Shown here: positions 35,140-42,619 of the stretch, in pieces
Layout: the number at the start of each line of letters is the position of its first letter
Numbering within the stretch: the stretch's first letter is position 1
Assembly: GCA_035352895.1 (NCBI GenBank)
Contig: DAOPYN010000006.1
Coordinates: 55,307-119,306 of the forward strand
DNA: 64,000 nt
Origin: UBA5070 sp035352895
Lineage (GTDB): Bacteria > Fibrobacterota > Fibrobacteria > UBA5070
Direction: 5' to 3'
Translations under genes and position numbers: made by a program
The notes under the pieces: model-generated
What the model was told of the DNA's origin: nothing
Databases searched by the model: none
Seen by the model: the letters and a program-made list of their open reading frames with translations, nothing else

Positions 35140-35307
35140 GAGCTTGTCCGCAAATAGCGATTTGCCCTGCGATCGGCTGCAAAACCACTGGTCGGCTTCA
35201 GGCTCGATCGACGTAATTGGGGGTCATTACGCCTCACTCGCCTTCATGGACCAGCGGCTTTTCGCTCGATCTCGGAACCAAAGCCTATTCACGGACAAGC
35301 TCTTTGG
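35135..35307. mobile_element. Short inverted-repeat element (MITE-like or IS remnant)
   Basis: The ends are near-perfect inverted repeats: CTAAGAGCTTGTCCGCAAAT at the left, and the right end read on the other strand differs at only three positions (AAAGAGCTTGTCCGTGAATA). About 130 bp lie between, with no coding frame. Sequences of the type AGCTTGTCCG are common at the tips of several IS families. I could not find a clear target-site duplication. It sits between a gene stop and a tRNA gene, a frequent landing place. Confidence 0.65.
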
Positions 35308-35385
35308 AAACAATCCTGACGCCACCCTTCGACGTCGGGCGAGTCTCTTCCTATCTTTTGCCTTCGATCCCGGAAACGGGGATTC

Positions 35386-35469
35386 GCCCAAGTGGTGGAA
35401 CTGGTAGACGCGGCGGACTCAAAATCCGCTGGAGGAGACTCCATGACGGTTCGATTCCGTCCTTGGGCA
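35386..35469 (+). tRNA. tRNA-Leu (anticodon CAA)
   Basis: An 84-base class II tRNA. The acceptor stem GCCCAAG pairs with CTTGGGC, then the discriminator A. The anticodon stem GCGGA/TCCGC encloses the loop CTCAAAA, giving anticodon CAA, which reads TTG leucine codons. The long variable arm (TGGAGGAGACTCCA) and the T-loop GTTCGATTC are as expected. CCA is not encoded. Confidence 0.97.
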
Positions 35470-35554
35470 TTTTCAACCAACCTCCGATGCAAAGCGCGAT
35501 ATCGTGCCCAGCGCGGACTTCGGCAAACCTGTCAGGAAAGGTTTCGTTGACTTC

Positions 35555-36181
35555 ATGAAGGCATTCCGAGGAGTGTTGTCGGCGGTATTCCTGATCGGTG
35601 CCCAGCTTTGGGCGGGCGATGGCGTTCGCCTCCAGGACCACTGGAAGTCCCTTGGCGTGTCCGCCACGGACATCGAGCTGATCGACAAGCTGAAGCTGAA
35701 CCGTTCCAAGGCGGAAATGCTCATCACTTCGGGAGTTTCCATCCGCGAGTACGCCCACCGTCCCTGGGAGCCCATGGGAATCACCGAGGACAAATGGCTC
35801 CAGCAGGTCCGCCATGGTTCCAACGTGGGGCAGCTGGAACGGCTCTATTCCCGCGACCTGGATGTGGTTGAGCCGGACCGCCCCTCGCTTCTGGGCGCGG
35901 TGCTCCTCCCTGGGGTGGCACAGCTGCGCGAAGGCCGTTACGGAGCTGGAACCGCCCTCGCCGGTCTAGGGCTGGCCTTCGGTGGCTATCTGGGATACAG
36001 CCTCTACAAGGGTGAAGGATCAGCGGTCCAGGTCTGGCTTCCGCTCTTGGGTGCCGACATGTTCGCCTCCGGGGCGGACGTCTGGTACAACCACTACCGC
36101 GAGCAGTCCGTCACGGGCTTTTCCTACCTGGTGATCCCCACCCCCACGGGTGCCGCCGCCGTGTTCACCACGAGGTTCTGA
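35555..36181 (+). CDS. Exported or membrane protein of unknown function
   Basis: 208 aa. The N-terminus MKAFRGVLSAVFLIGAQLWA is a signal peptide or anchor. A soluble helical region (VSATDIELIDKLKLNRSKAE) follows, then a Gly-rich hydrophobic stretch (LLGAVLLPGVAQLREGRYGA, LAGLGLAFGGYLGYSLY) of the sort seen in small envelope proteins; LLPGVAQ resembles the P-G-x-GQ motif of DUF5683-like proteins. ATG at 35555 is preferred to an ATG upstream at 35504 because it begins the signal. It precedes panD by 1 bp and so heads the operon that runs to argS. Confidence 0.78.
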   Translation: MKAFRGVLSAVFLIGAQLWAGDGVRLQDHWKSLGVSATDIELIDKLKLNRSKAEMLITSGVSIREYAHRPWEPMGITEDKWLQQVRHGSNVGQLERLYSRDLDVVEPDRPSLLGAVLLPGVAQLREGRYGAGTALAGLGLAFGGYLGYSLYKGEGSAVQVWLPLLGADMFASGADVWYNHYREQSVTGFSYLVIPTPTGAAAVFTTRF

Positions 36182-36182
36182 C

Positions 36183-36566
36183 ATGTTGCTGCGGGAGATG
36201 GCCAAATCCAAGATCCACCGCGCCACGGTCACCCAAGCCGAGCTGCACTACGAGGGCTCCATCACGGTGGACGGCAGCTTGCTCCAGGCCGCCGACATCC
36301 TTCCGGGTGAAAAGATCCAGGTGGTGAACATCGCCAACGGATCCCGCTTCGAGACCTACACCATCGCGGGTCCGGCCGGTTCCGGGGTGATCTGCGTCAA
36401 CGGAGCGGCCGCCCGCCTGGTCCAACCGGGCGATCTGGTGATCCTGATCACCTACTGCCATCTGCCCGACGAGCAGGCGCGGAACCACCACATGAAGGTG
36501 GTCTTCGTGGACGGGAGGAACCGTCCTTTGGCCGACCAGGTGGCGCGACACGCCGACGGAGAGTAG
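36183..36566 (+). CDS. panD: Aspartate 1-decarboxylase
   Basis: 127 aa pro-enzyme. PanD converts L-aspartate to beta-alanine for pantothenate and CoA synthesis, and uses a pyruvoyl group made by self-cleavage. The motif KSKIHRATVTQAELHYEGSI holds the cleavage site Gly-Ser at residues 25-26, followed by DILPGEKIQVVNIANGSRFE and ICVNGAAARLVQPGDLVILI, all typical. Its length matches the family. No other pantothenate gene is nearby. It lies in a tight rightward cluster with an unknown exported protein (11 bp downstream), the LytR_C lipoprotein, rsfS and argS. Confidence 0.97.
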   Translation: MLLREMAKSKIHRATVTQAELHYEGSITVDGSLLQAADILPGEKIQVVNIANGSRFETYTIAGPAGSGVICVNGAAARLVQPGDLVILITYCHLPDEQARNHHMKVVFVDGRNRPLADQVARHADGE

Positions 36567-36577
36567 ACTCCTCTGTG

Positions 36578-37030
36578 ATGGACACGACTTCACGGATCCT
36601 TCTCGCTTCGGTCGCCACCTGCATGGCGCAGATGAGTGGCCCCAACGTGCCTGCCTTCTCCAACGGGACCTTCCCCACCTTGGGGCGTGGATCGGAACAA
36701 CCCGTCCTGACCGACCCCAAGCGCATGCAGGTGCGGCAGAGCGTGACCTTCTCGGCCGCCTCCGGAGCCGGTTCCACCTACAGCCAGGGTCTCTACAACA
36801 ACGAGATCACCTACCGGCTGTCCGATCCCCTCACCTTGCAATTGAACCTGGGCGTACTCACTCCCCTGGGCGCCAGCGGTCCCGCCGCGCAGAACATGCA
36901 GAGGGGCGCCTACCTGATTCCGGACATCGGCCTGGAATACAGGCCCACCGAATCGATGCTGTTTTCCGTCAGATACATGAGCATTCCCGCTTCGCCCATC
37001 GGCCAGAGCGGGGGATTGCCCTGGCAGTGA
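36578..37030 (+). CDS. Small exported beta-rich protein of unknown function
   Basis: 150 aa from ATG 36578 (a GTG just before it at 36575 is also possible). The N-terminal hydrophobic stretch SRILLASVATCMAQMSGPNV may be a signal. The rest has strand-like segments (RQSVTFSAASGAGSTYSQGL, LTLQLNLGVLTPLGA, LIPDIGLEYRPTESMLFSVR), like a fragment of an outer-membrane barrel or a small eight-strand barrel. No family is recognised. The gene lies 11 bp after panD and 1 bp before the LytR_C gene start, so it belongs to the same transcript. Confidence 0.75.
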   Translation: MDTTSRILLASVATCMAQMSGPNVPAFSNGTFPTLGRGSEQPVLTDPKRMQVRQSVTFSAASGAGSTYSQGLYNNEITYRLSDPLTLQLNLGVLTPLGASGPAAQNMQRGAYLIPDIGLEYRPTESMLFSVRYMSIPASPIGQSGGLPWQ

Positions 37031-37031
37031 C

Positions 37032-37442
37032 GTGAAGGCCGCGCACTTCCTGCTTCTCGCTTTCCTGGCGGGTTGCACGGACTCCGCCCAGACCTCCGGC
37101 GAGTCCGCGCCCCCCTCCGCCACCCGCGACTCCACCGCGGGCAGGCTCGCCACGCCCAAGGGCGTGGTGGAAGTCCTCAACGGCACCGGCCGACGCGGCG
37201 TGGCCAACCTCGTGGCCGAACGCCTCCGCCGCGACGGCTTCGACGTGGTCAAGATCGGGAACGCCTCCGAACACACCTTCGCACGCACCATCGTGGCCGA
37301 GCGGCGGGACGCTCCCGCCGTGGCCTCCCAGGTGGCATCGAGCCTGGGAGTCGACCAACCAAGCCTCTTCCACAACGAAAACCTACTTGTCGACGCGACC
37401 GTGTTCGTCGGCAGGGACATCGAGGAGATCCTACCCCCATGA
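37032..37442 (+). CDS. Lipoprotein with LytR C-terminal (LytR_C) domain
   Basis: 136 aa, GTG start. The signal ends in a lipobox (FLAGC, Cys15). After a Ser/Pro-rich linker comes KGVVEVLNGTGRRGVANLVA with LRRDGFDVVKIGNASEH, the typical start of the LytR_C domain (V-x-V-x-NGTG...GLA), found alone or after LytR-CpsA-Psr catalytic domains. Here it stands alone, without the ligase. The later LGVDQPSLFHNENLLVDATVF fits the domain's end. The stop overlaps the rsfS start (ATGA). An envelope location is expected; the placement just before rsfS recalls genomes where LytR_C genes sit next to rsfS. Confidence 0.88.
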   Translation: MKAAHFLLLAFLAGCTDSAQTSGESAPPSATRDSTAGRLATPKGVVEVLNGTGRRGVANLVAERLRRDGFDVVKIGNASEHTFARTIVAERRDAPAVASQVASSLGVDQPSLFHNENLLVDATVFVGRDIEEILPP

Positions 37443-37870
37443 CGAAGTCCATCGACACCGACGAGATCCGCCGCCTGGCGATCACCCATCTGTTCGGACG
37501 CAAGGCCCAGGAAGTGACCCAGGTGGAATTGGGCGACCGTTCCTCCATCTGCGAGTGGTTCGTGCTGGCCTCCTGCCAGAGCGAAGTGCAGCTGCAGGCC
37601 ATCCTGTCCGGCGTGCGTCGCGACCTGCGCAAGGCAGGCATCGCGGCGCTCCGCGCCGAGGCCGTCCCCGGCACGCACTGGGGCGTACTGGACTTCGGTT
37701 CGGTGATCGTGCACGTGTTCATGCGCGACGCCCGCGAGTACTTCGCCCTGGAGCGCCTGTGGATGGACGCCCCGCAGCAGGTGCTGAAGGCCGAGGACTA
37801 TCCCCTGCCCAGCGGCACCGAATTGACGGAAACCGACACCTCCGAGGAATCCGAGGAGACCTGGCAGTGA
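37439..37870 (+). CDS. rsfS: Ribosomal silencing factor RsfS
   Basis: 143 aa. RsfS (Iojap/DUF143 family) binds ribosomal protein L14 on the large subunit and blocks subunit joining when nutrients are short. Conserved parts visible are ICEWFVLASCQSEVQLQAIL (the family's xDyFvI.sg.S..q..ai), GTHWGVLDFGSVIVHVFMRD and AREYFALERLWMDA. The C-terminal 30 residues are acidic and extra. Its start overlaps the LytR_C stop and its stop overlaps the argS GTG start (GTGA), so translation of all three is probably coupled. Confidence 0.96.
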   Translation: MTKSIDTDEIRRLAITHLFGRKAQEVTQVELGDRSSICEWFVLASCQSEVQLQAILSGVRRDLRKAGIAALRAEAVPGTHWGVLDFGSVIVHVFMRDAREYFALERLWMDAPQQVLKAEDYPLPSGTELTETDTSEESEETWQ

Positions 37871-39606
37871 ACGGACTGAAAACGGCCTTCGCCGGGGCGC
37901 TCGCCCAGGCCCTGGAACAGGATGCCGCCACCCTGGAGGCATCCATCGTTCGGCCCCCGGACTCCAAGCTGGGGGCCTTCGCGTTTCCCTGCTTCCCGCT
38001 GGCCAAGGCCTTGCGCAAGGCCCCGCCGCAGATCGCCGCGGACCTGGCTACCAAGGTGGCCGCTCCGGAAGGCACCTCCGTGGTGGCCGCCGGCGGCTAC
38101 CTGAACCTGGTGCTCAAGCCCGGCGTGCTCGCGCGCATGGCCGTCACCGCGGCGCTTTCCCTGGAAGGCGACGTCGAGGTGACGGAATCCGGCAAGGACC
38201 GCACCGTCCTGGTGGACTACTCCAGCCCCAATGCGGGCAAGGAACTGGTGTACCACCACATCCGCTCCACCGTGATCGGCGCGGCCCTGTGCCGCCTGTA
38301 CCGGGCCGCGGGCTGGAAGGTGGTGGCGGTCAACCACCTGGGCGACTGGGGAACCCAGTTCGGCAAGCTGATCCTGATGTGGCTGCGCGAACACGGGATG
38401 GACCAGGAGAAGTCCCTGGCCGACCTCGGCTCCGTGACCCTTTCCGACCTCAACCGCATGTACGTGGGCTTCAAGCCCGCCGCCGCGGAAGACCCCTCCC
38501 TGGAAGAGGAAGCCCGCCTGTGGTTCGCGCGATTGGAAGCCAAGGAGCCCTTCGCGCGCACCTGCTGGGAACGATTCATCGAAGTCTCCAAGGCCGAGCT
38601 GAACAAGGTCTACGACCGCTTCGGCGCGCGCTTCGACCACTTTTTGGGCGAGAGCTTCTACGAAGACAAGCTGGAAGCCACCATCCAGCGCATCGCCAAG
38701 GCCGGAATCCTGGAGGAGAGCGAAGGCGCCCAAGTGGTGCACGTGGGCGAGAACATCCCGCCCTGCCTGATCCGCAAGCGCGACGGCGCCACGCTGTACG
38801 CCACCCGCGACCTCGCCGCCGCCATCTGGCGGCACGAGCACTTCGGGTGCGACCGCGCCCTGTACGTGGTGGACGCCGGCCAGAGCCTGCACTTCAAGCA
38901 GGTGTTCGCGGTGCTGGAACGCATGGGGGAGCCCTCCGCCAAGGCCTGCATCCACGTCCCCTTCGGGCTGGTGCTGGGCAAGGGCGAGGACGGAAACTGG
39001 TCCAAGGTGAGCACCCGCTCCGGCACCGGATCGCCGCTGCCCGCCGTGATGGACATGGCCAAGGGACAGATCGCCAAGACCATCCGCGAGCTGGCCGCCC
39101 AGAAGGAATCCGATCTGACGGATTCCGACATCGAATCGCTTTCCGAATCCATCGGCGTGGGCGCCCTGGTGTTCAACGAACTGAAGAACCGGCGGATGGT
39201 CGATACCAAGTTCGACCTGGAGGCCATCCTCTCGTTTTCCGGCGACACCGGTCCCTACATCCAGTACGCCCACGTGCGCCTGGCCAGCATCCTGCGCAAG
39301 TCCACCCAAAGCCTGGATCCCTCCAAGGCCCGTTGGGAACTCTTGTGCGAGCCGGAGACCGACGCGGTCCTGGCCTGCCTCTCGCAGTTCGGCGAGCGCA
39401 TCGACCAGGCGGTGGAGGCCAACGAGCCGTCCCTCCTTTCGCAGTACGCGCTGGAACTGGCCGAGAAGGTCCATTCGTTCACGCACCACCACCGCGTCCT
39501 GGACGTGGACGCCACGCCGGAGCGCCTGCTTCTGGTGGAGGCGGCCCGCCGCACGCTTTCGCGCGCCTTGTCCATCCTGGGCCTGGAGCCCGTGGAGCGG
39601 ATGTAG
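37867..39606 (+). CDS. argS: Arginyl-tRNA synthetase
   Basis: 579 aa class I synthetase, cytoplasmic. The N-terminal additional domain is followed by LVDYSSPNAGKELVYHHIRS, with HHIRS in the HIGH position, then VNHLGDWGTQFGKLI and the KMSKS-like loop KVSTRSGTG. The C-terminal anticodon-binding helical domain includes YIQYAHVRLASILRK and ends in SRALSILGLEPVERM, the classic ArgS end. GTG at 37867 is taken as start because it overlaps the rsfS stop and matches the normal N-terminus (family ~550-590 aa). After the stop lies a 139-bp gap holding a small hairpin (GGGCAT/ATGCCC near 39643) without T-tract. Confidence 0.98.
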   Translation: MNGLKTAFAGALAQALEQDAATLEASIVRPPDSKLGAFAFPCFPLAKALRKAPPQIAADLATKVAAPEGTSVVAAGGYLNLVLKPGVLARMAVTAALSLEGDVEVTESGKDRTVLVDYSSPNAGKELVYHHIRSTVIGAALCRLYRAAGWKVVAVNHLGDWGTQFGKLILMWLREHGMDQEKSLADLGSVTLSDLNRMYVGFKPAAAEDPSLEEEARLWFARLEAKEPFARTCWERFIEVSKAELNKVYDRFGARFDHFLGESFYEDKLEATIQRIAKAGILEESEGAQVVHVGENIPPCLIRKRDGATLYATRDLAAAIWRHEHFGCDRALYVVDAGQSLHFKQVFAVLERMGEPSAKACIHVPFGLVLGKGEDGNWSKVSTRSGTGSPLPAVMDMAKGQIAKTIRELAAQKESDLTDSDIESLSESIGVGALVFNELKNRRMVDTKFDLEAILSFSGDTGPYIQYAHVRLASILRKSTQSLDPSKARWELLCEPETDAVLACLSQFGERIDQAVEANEPSLLSQYALELAEKVHSFTHHHRVLDVDATPERLLLVEAARRTLSRALSILGLEPVERM

Positions 39607-39745
39607 GGCCCATTCCTTTCGCAGTCGGAGAACGTCGGCGAAATTGGGCATGAATGATGCCCAGCCGGGGAAGGCGTTTCTGCGTATCGTGTGGGAGCCT
39701 TCGAGCGGACTCCTACCCTTCTCCTCGAGTTCAACGAGCCCATCC

Positions 39746-42619
39746 ATGCCTATTTCCGATTCGACCGACTCCCTCACCCGACCGATCTTCGTTCCAGCAG
39801 GGAACCGATTCAAGGGCCGCCTTTCTCGGTCCGGTCGACTCGTGGTTTTCCTCGCCTGGGCGGGGATCCTTTCCTCCTGCGATTCGAATTCGAACAACGT
39901 TTCCGAAGATCCAGACCCCGGTCGCTCCTCGTCCTCCCTCGCAAAGTTCGTCCCCGCCAAGGGCAAGCTTCTGCGATTGGGGTCCGACGACCCCCAGGCC
40001 GCACCCGAGGAACGCCCGGGTTGGACCCGCTTCCAGCATGATTTCTGGATGGACTCCTGCGAAGTCACCCAGCGCGAATTCCAGGCGCTGACCGGACGAA
40101 ACCCATCCCTGGTCAAGGGCGACGATCTTCCCGTGAACAACGTCACCTGGTTCGACGCGGTGTTGGCCGCCAACGCCCGATCCAAGAGGGACGGACTGGA
40201 TACGGTCTACGAATACTCCACCGCCACACGCGGCAACGACGGGGTCGCGTTGGATCTGGGCGGGCTTTCCATCCACCACCAGCGCGATGGTTGGCGCCTC
40301 CCCACGGAAGCGGAATGGGAACTGGCCGCACGGGCGGGATCGGATTCCCCGTATTCCTGGGGAACCCTGGCCGATTCCTCGATGGCGCGCCTCCATGCCT
40401 GGTTCCAAGCCAACTCCGGAGGTCTCATCCACCCGGTAGGGTCTCTCGCGCCCAACGCCTTCGGTTTCCACGACATGGCCGGCAACGTGATGGAATGGGT
40501 GCAGGACTGGAAAGGGCCGTTTCCCAAGGATACATTGGACGACTTCACGGGACAGGCCTCGCCGGGCGAGGTGGCGGATATCCCTCTCAAAGGCGGCGCA
40601 TCGAAGTTCGCCCTCGGCAACCTGCGACCAGCCAATCGAAGCGCGACCTACGCGGCAAGCAGGAACGCCAGGACGGAATACGTCGGGTTTCGGCTGGCGC
40701 GCGGCGGTTTCCGTCCATCCTATACGGATCCCTCGGGCGCATCGTTGCAGCTTCCCCCGGTCAATCTGGCCCTTCCCACGCTTGCAGAAATGCTTTCCGT
40801 ACGAGCGGCTCGATTGGTGTTCCTCAATCGCAGTGGCGGAAAGGGAACCCTCGCCTGGGTCGATTTCTCCGAGGCAGCTCCCGTGGTCCGCTACTTGTCC
40901 GATTCCTTTCCCGTCTTCCATCCGGTCATTTCGCCGGATGGAAGGTGGGTTGCCTGGAGCACCGCTCTCGAAGGCTCGACCGCACCATCGCGGATCCGAA
41001 CAAGGAGACTTGCCACCAGTCCCTCACCGGTGATCGATCTCGGATCCGGTGCGATCCCCCGATGGTGGGTGGACGGCACCGACACCTTCCTGATCCGCGC
41101 CGAGGCGATGGACAACCTCTCCAGCTCGTGGCCTTCCAGCAGGACGACGATGCGACGATGGTCGGCCGGAACCCTTCTTCCCGCTGATCAGAATTTGTCT
41201 AATGGCTCCTTTCATGACGGACGGTCCGGTCATTTCCTCTATTCGGGATACCGTAGACTGGTGCAGCACGACCTGGTCGCGGGCTCCGATCGCATCCTGT
41301 TCACGGCCCCCGAAAACGGAAAGACCGCCGGCGACACCTCGCAGGTCTGCAACGTCAGCGCCGCACCCGACGGCTCCGGGCGCGTGTTGTTCCTGGATTT
41401 CGGATTCGGTGGAAAATCGAATGTCGTCGGCAGACCCTACGGAATCCACGAGGTCGCCTTCGTCGCCGATTCCACAGGAAAAATCGTCAAGAGCATCCCG
41501 GCTCCTGCGGGCGAGCGGCAGTGGGACCACCTGGAATGGTCCAACCAACCCCGATGGGCCGTGGCCTCGGTGCAAAACGGTACGGGCGCCAGCCATGCCA
41601 TCCATCTTCTCGACCTTGAATCCGGCACCAGCGTAGCTCTGGCCACCGGCGAAGATCTGTGGCAGCCGGCGTTGTGGGTGGATGCCGGAGGGAACTGGAC
41701 CGACTCGTCGATGCTCTCCATGAAAGGCCGCTACTTCGACCACATCGCGAACCATCCAGAAATTCCACTCGCGATGGGGTACTTGGCTGAGGGAGCAAAC
41801 AAGCTGAGGGCTTTCTGGATGCTCAAGGATTCCATCGAATACGGGTTCGTAGGGAATTCAAGAACGGCACATGGAATCATCCTTGACCAGTTCCGATCCG
41901 CAAGAGCCTTCAATTGGGGCATGACAGGAAGCCACTTCCTCTCGGATTACCACTGGGCGAAGTACTACTTGACCCTGTGCCCTCGTCTCAAAGTCGTGGG
42001 CATCACTCTCATGCCGGGATGGTGGCGCGGGGAGAACGGACTCCAGCACTGGATCGGTGCGTCGAATTCGTTCGGGATCCGCTACGATTCGATGAGCGGA
42101 CTCTGGAACCTCGACTCCCGCAGGAATGCGTCCAGCCCGGTCCTGGAAAGCTACACCCCGGATGAAATCAAGGCTTTGGACAGCGTTGCCGGGGACTGGC
42201 AGAGAGGTTCGCGGGGATGGGGTGGAACACCGCCGAGCCTCCTGATCGACGAGCAGACGGACCAGGCAAGCGCTCTCGAAGGGAACCTGGCCCTATTGCG
42301 GGACCTGGCCGGAACCCTGGAGTCGAGGGGAGTCATGCTGGTTGTGGTGAACTTCCCTGAAAGCCCGAACTACCGCACCACCCCTTACGCAGGATTCTAT
42401 GGTCCGACCTGGAACCAGTATCGAGTGGTCATGGACAGCGTGAAGAAGGTTGTCGGGGAGTTCCCGAATGCCAGGCTATTCGACGCCTACAACGAAGGCC
42501 TCCACAACTTCGATTACCTCGACTTCTGGGATGAAAGCCATTTGTCACACCAGGGCGGAATCAAACTGAGCAGTCGCATCGATTCGGCGATCACAAGTTG
42601 GATGAATAATCCACGATGA
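39746..42619 (+). CDS. Large three-domain lipoprotein (TIGR02171-like), copy 1
   Basis: 957 aa, fits the Fibrobacter paralogous family TIGR02171 in size and character. The lipobox is GILSSC. Domain 1 (about 70-330) is SUMF1/formylglycine-generating-enzyme-like: HDFWMDSCEVTQREFQALTG, WRLPTEAEWELAARAG, HDMAGNVMEWVQDW, ending TEYVGFRLARGG. It lacks the catalytic Cys pair of true FGE, so it is probably a binding fold. Domain 2 (about 350-680) is a PD40-like propeller (HPVISPDGRWVAWSTALEG). Domain 3 looks SGNH-like, with VGNSRTAHGI, a beta strand KVVGITLMPGWW and a final DESHLSHQGGIKLS with Asp-x-x-His. ATG 39746 begins the signal. The stop overlaps the next gene's start. Confidence 0.88.
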   Translation: MPISDSTDSLTRPIFVPAGNRFKGRLSRSGRLVVFLAWAGILSSCDSNSNNVSEDPDPGRSSSSLAKFVPAKGKLLRLGSDDPQAAPEERPGWTRFQHDFWMDSCEVTQREFQALTGRNPSLVKGDDLPVNNVTWFDAVLAANARSKRDGLDTVYEYSTATRGNDGVALDLGGLSIHHQRDGWRLPTEAEWELAARAGSDSPYSWGTLADSSMARLHAWFQANSGGLIHPVGSLAPNAFGFHDMAGNVMEWVQDWKGPFPKDTLDDFTGQASPGEVADIPLKGGASKFALGNLRPANRSATYAASRNARTEYVGFRLARGGFRPSYTDPSGASLQLPPVNLALPTLAEMLSVRAARLVFLNRSGGKGTLAWVDFSEAAPVVRYLSDSFPVFHPVISPDGRWVAWSTALEGSTAPSRIRTRRLATSPSPVIDLGSGAIPRWWVDGTDTFLIRAEAMDNLSSSWPSSRTTMRRWSAGTLLPADQNLSNGSFHDGRSGHFLYSGYRRLVQHDLVAGSDRILFTAPENGKTAGDTSQVCNVSAAPDGSGRVLFLDFGFGGKSNVVGRPYGIHEVAFVADSTGKIVKSIPAPAGERQWDHLEWSNQPRWAVASVQNGTGASHAIHLLDLESGTSVALATGEDLWQPALWVDAGGNWTDSSMLSMKGRYFDHIANHPEIPLAMGYLAEGANKLRAFWMLKDSIEYGFVGNSRTAHGIILDQFRSARAFNWGMTGSHFLSDYHWAKYYLTLCPRLKVVGITLMPGWWRGENGLQHWIGASNSFGIRYDSMSGLWNLDSRRNASSPVLESYTPDEIKALDSVAGDWQRGSRGWGGTPPSLLIDEQTDQASALEGNLALLRDLAGTLESRGVMLVVVNFPESPNYRTTPYAGFYGPTWNQYRVVMDSVKKVVGEFPNARLFDAYNEGLHNFDYLDFWDESHLSHQGGIKLSSRIDSAITSWMNNPR

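Noticed and set aside
39640..39664. Hairpin GGGCAT-gaatg-ATGCCC after argS as terminator
   Set aside because: No T-tract follows and the stem is short, so I did not list it as a terminator.
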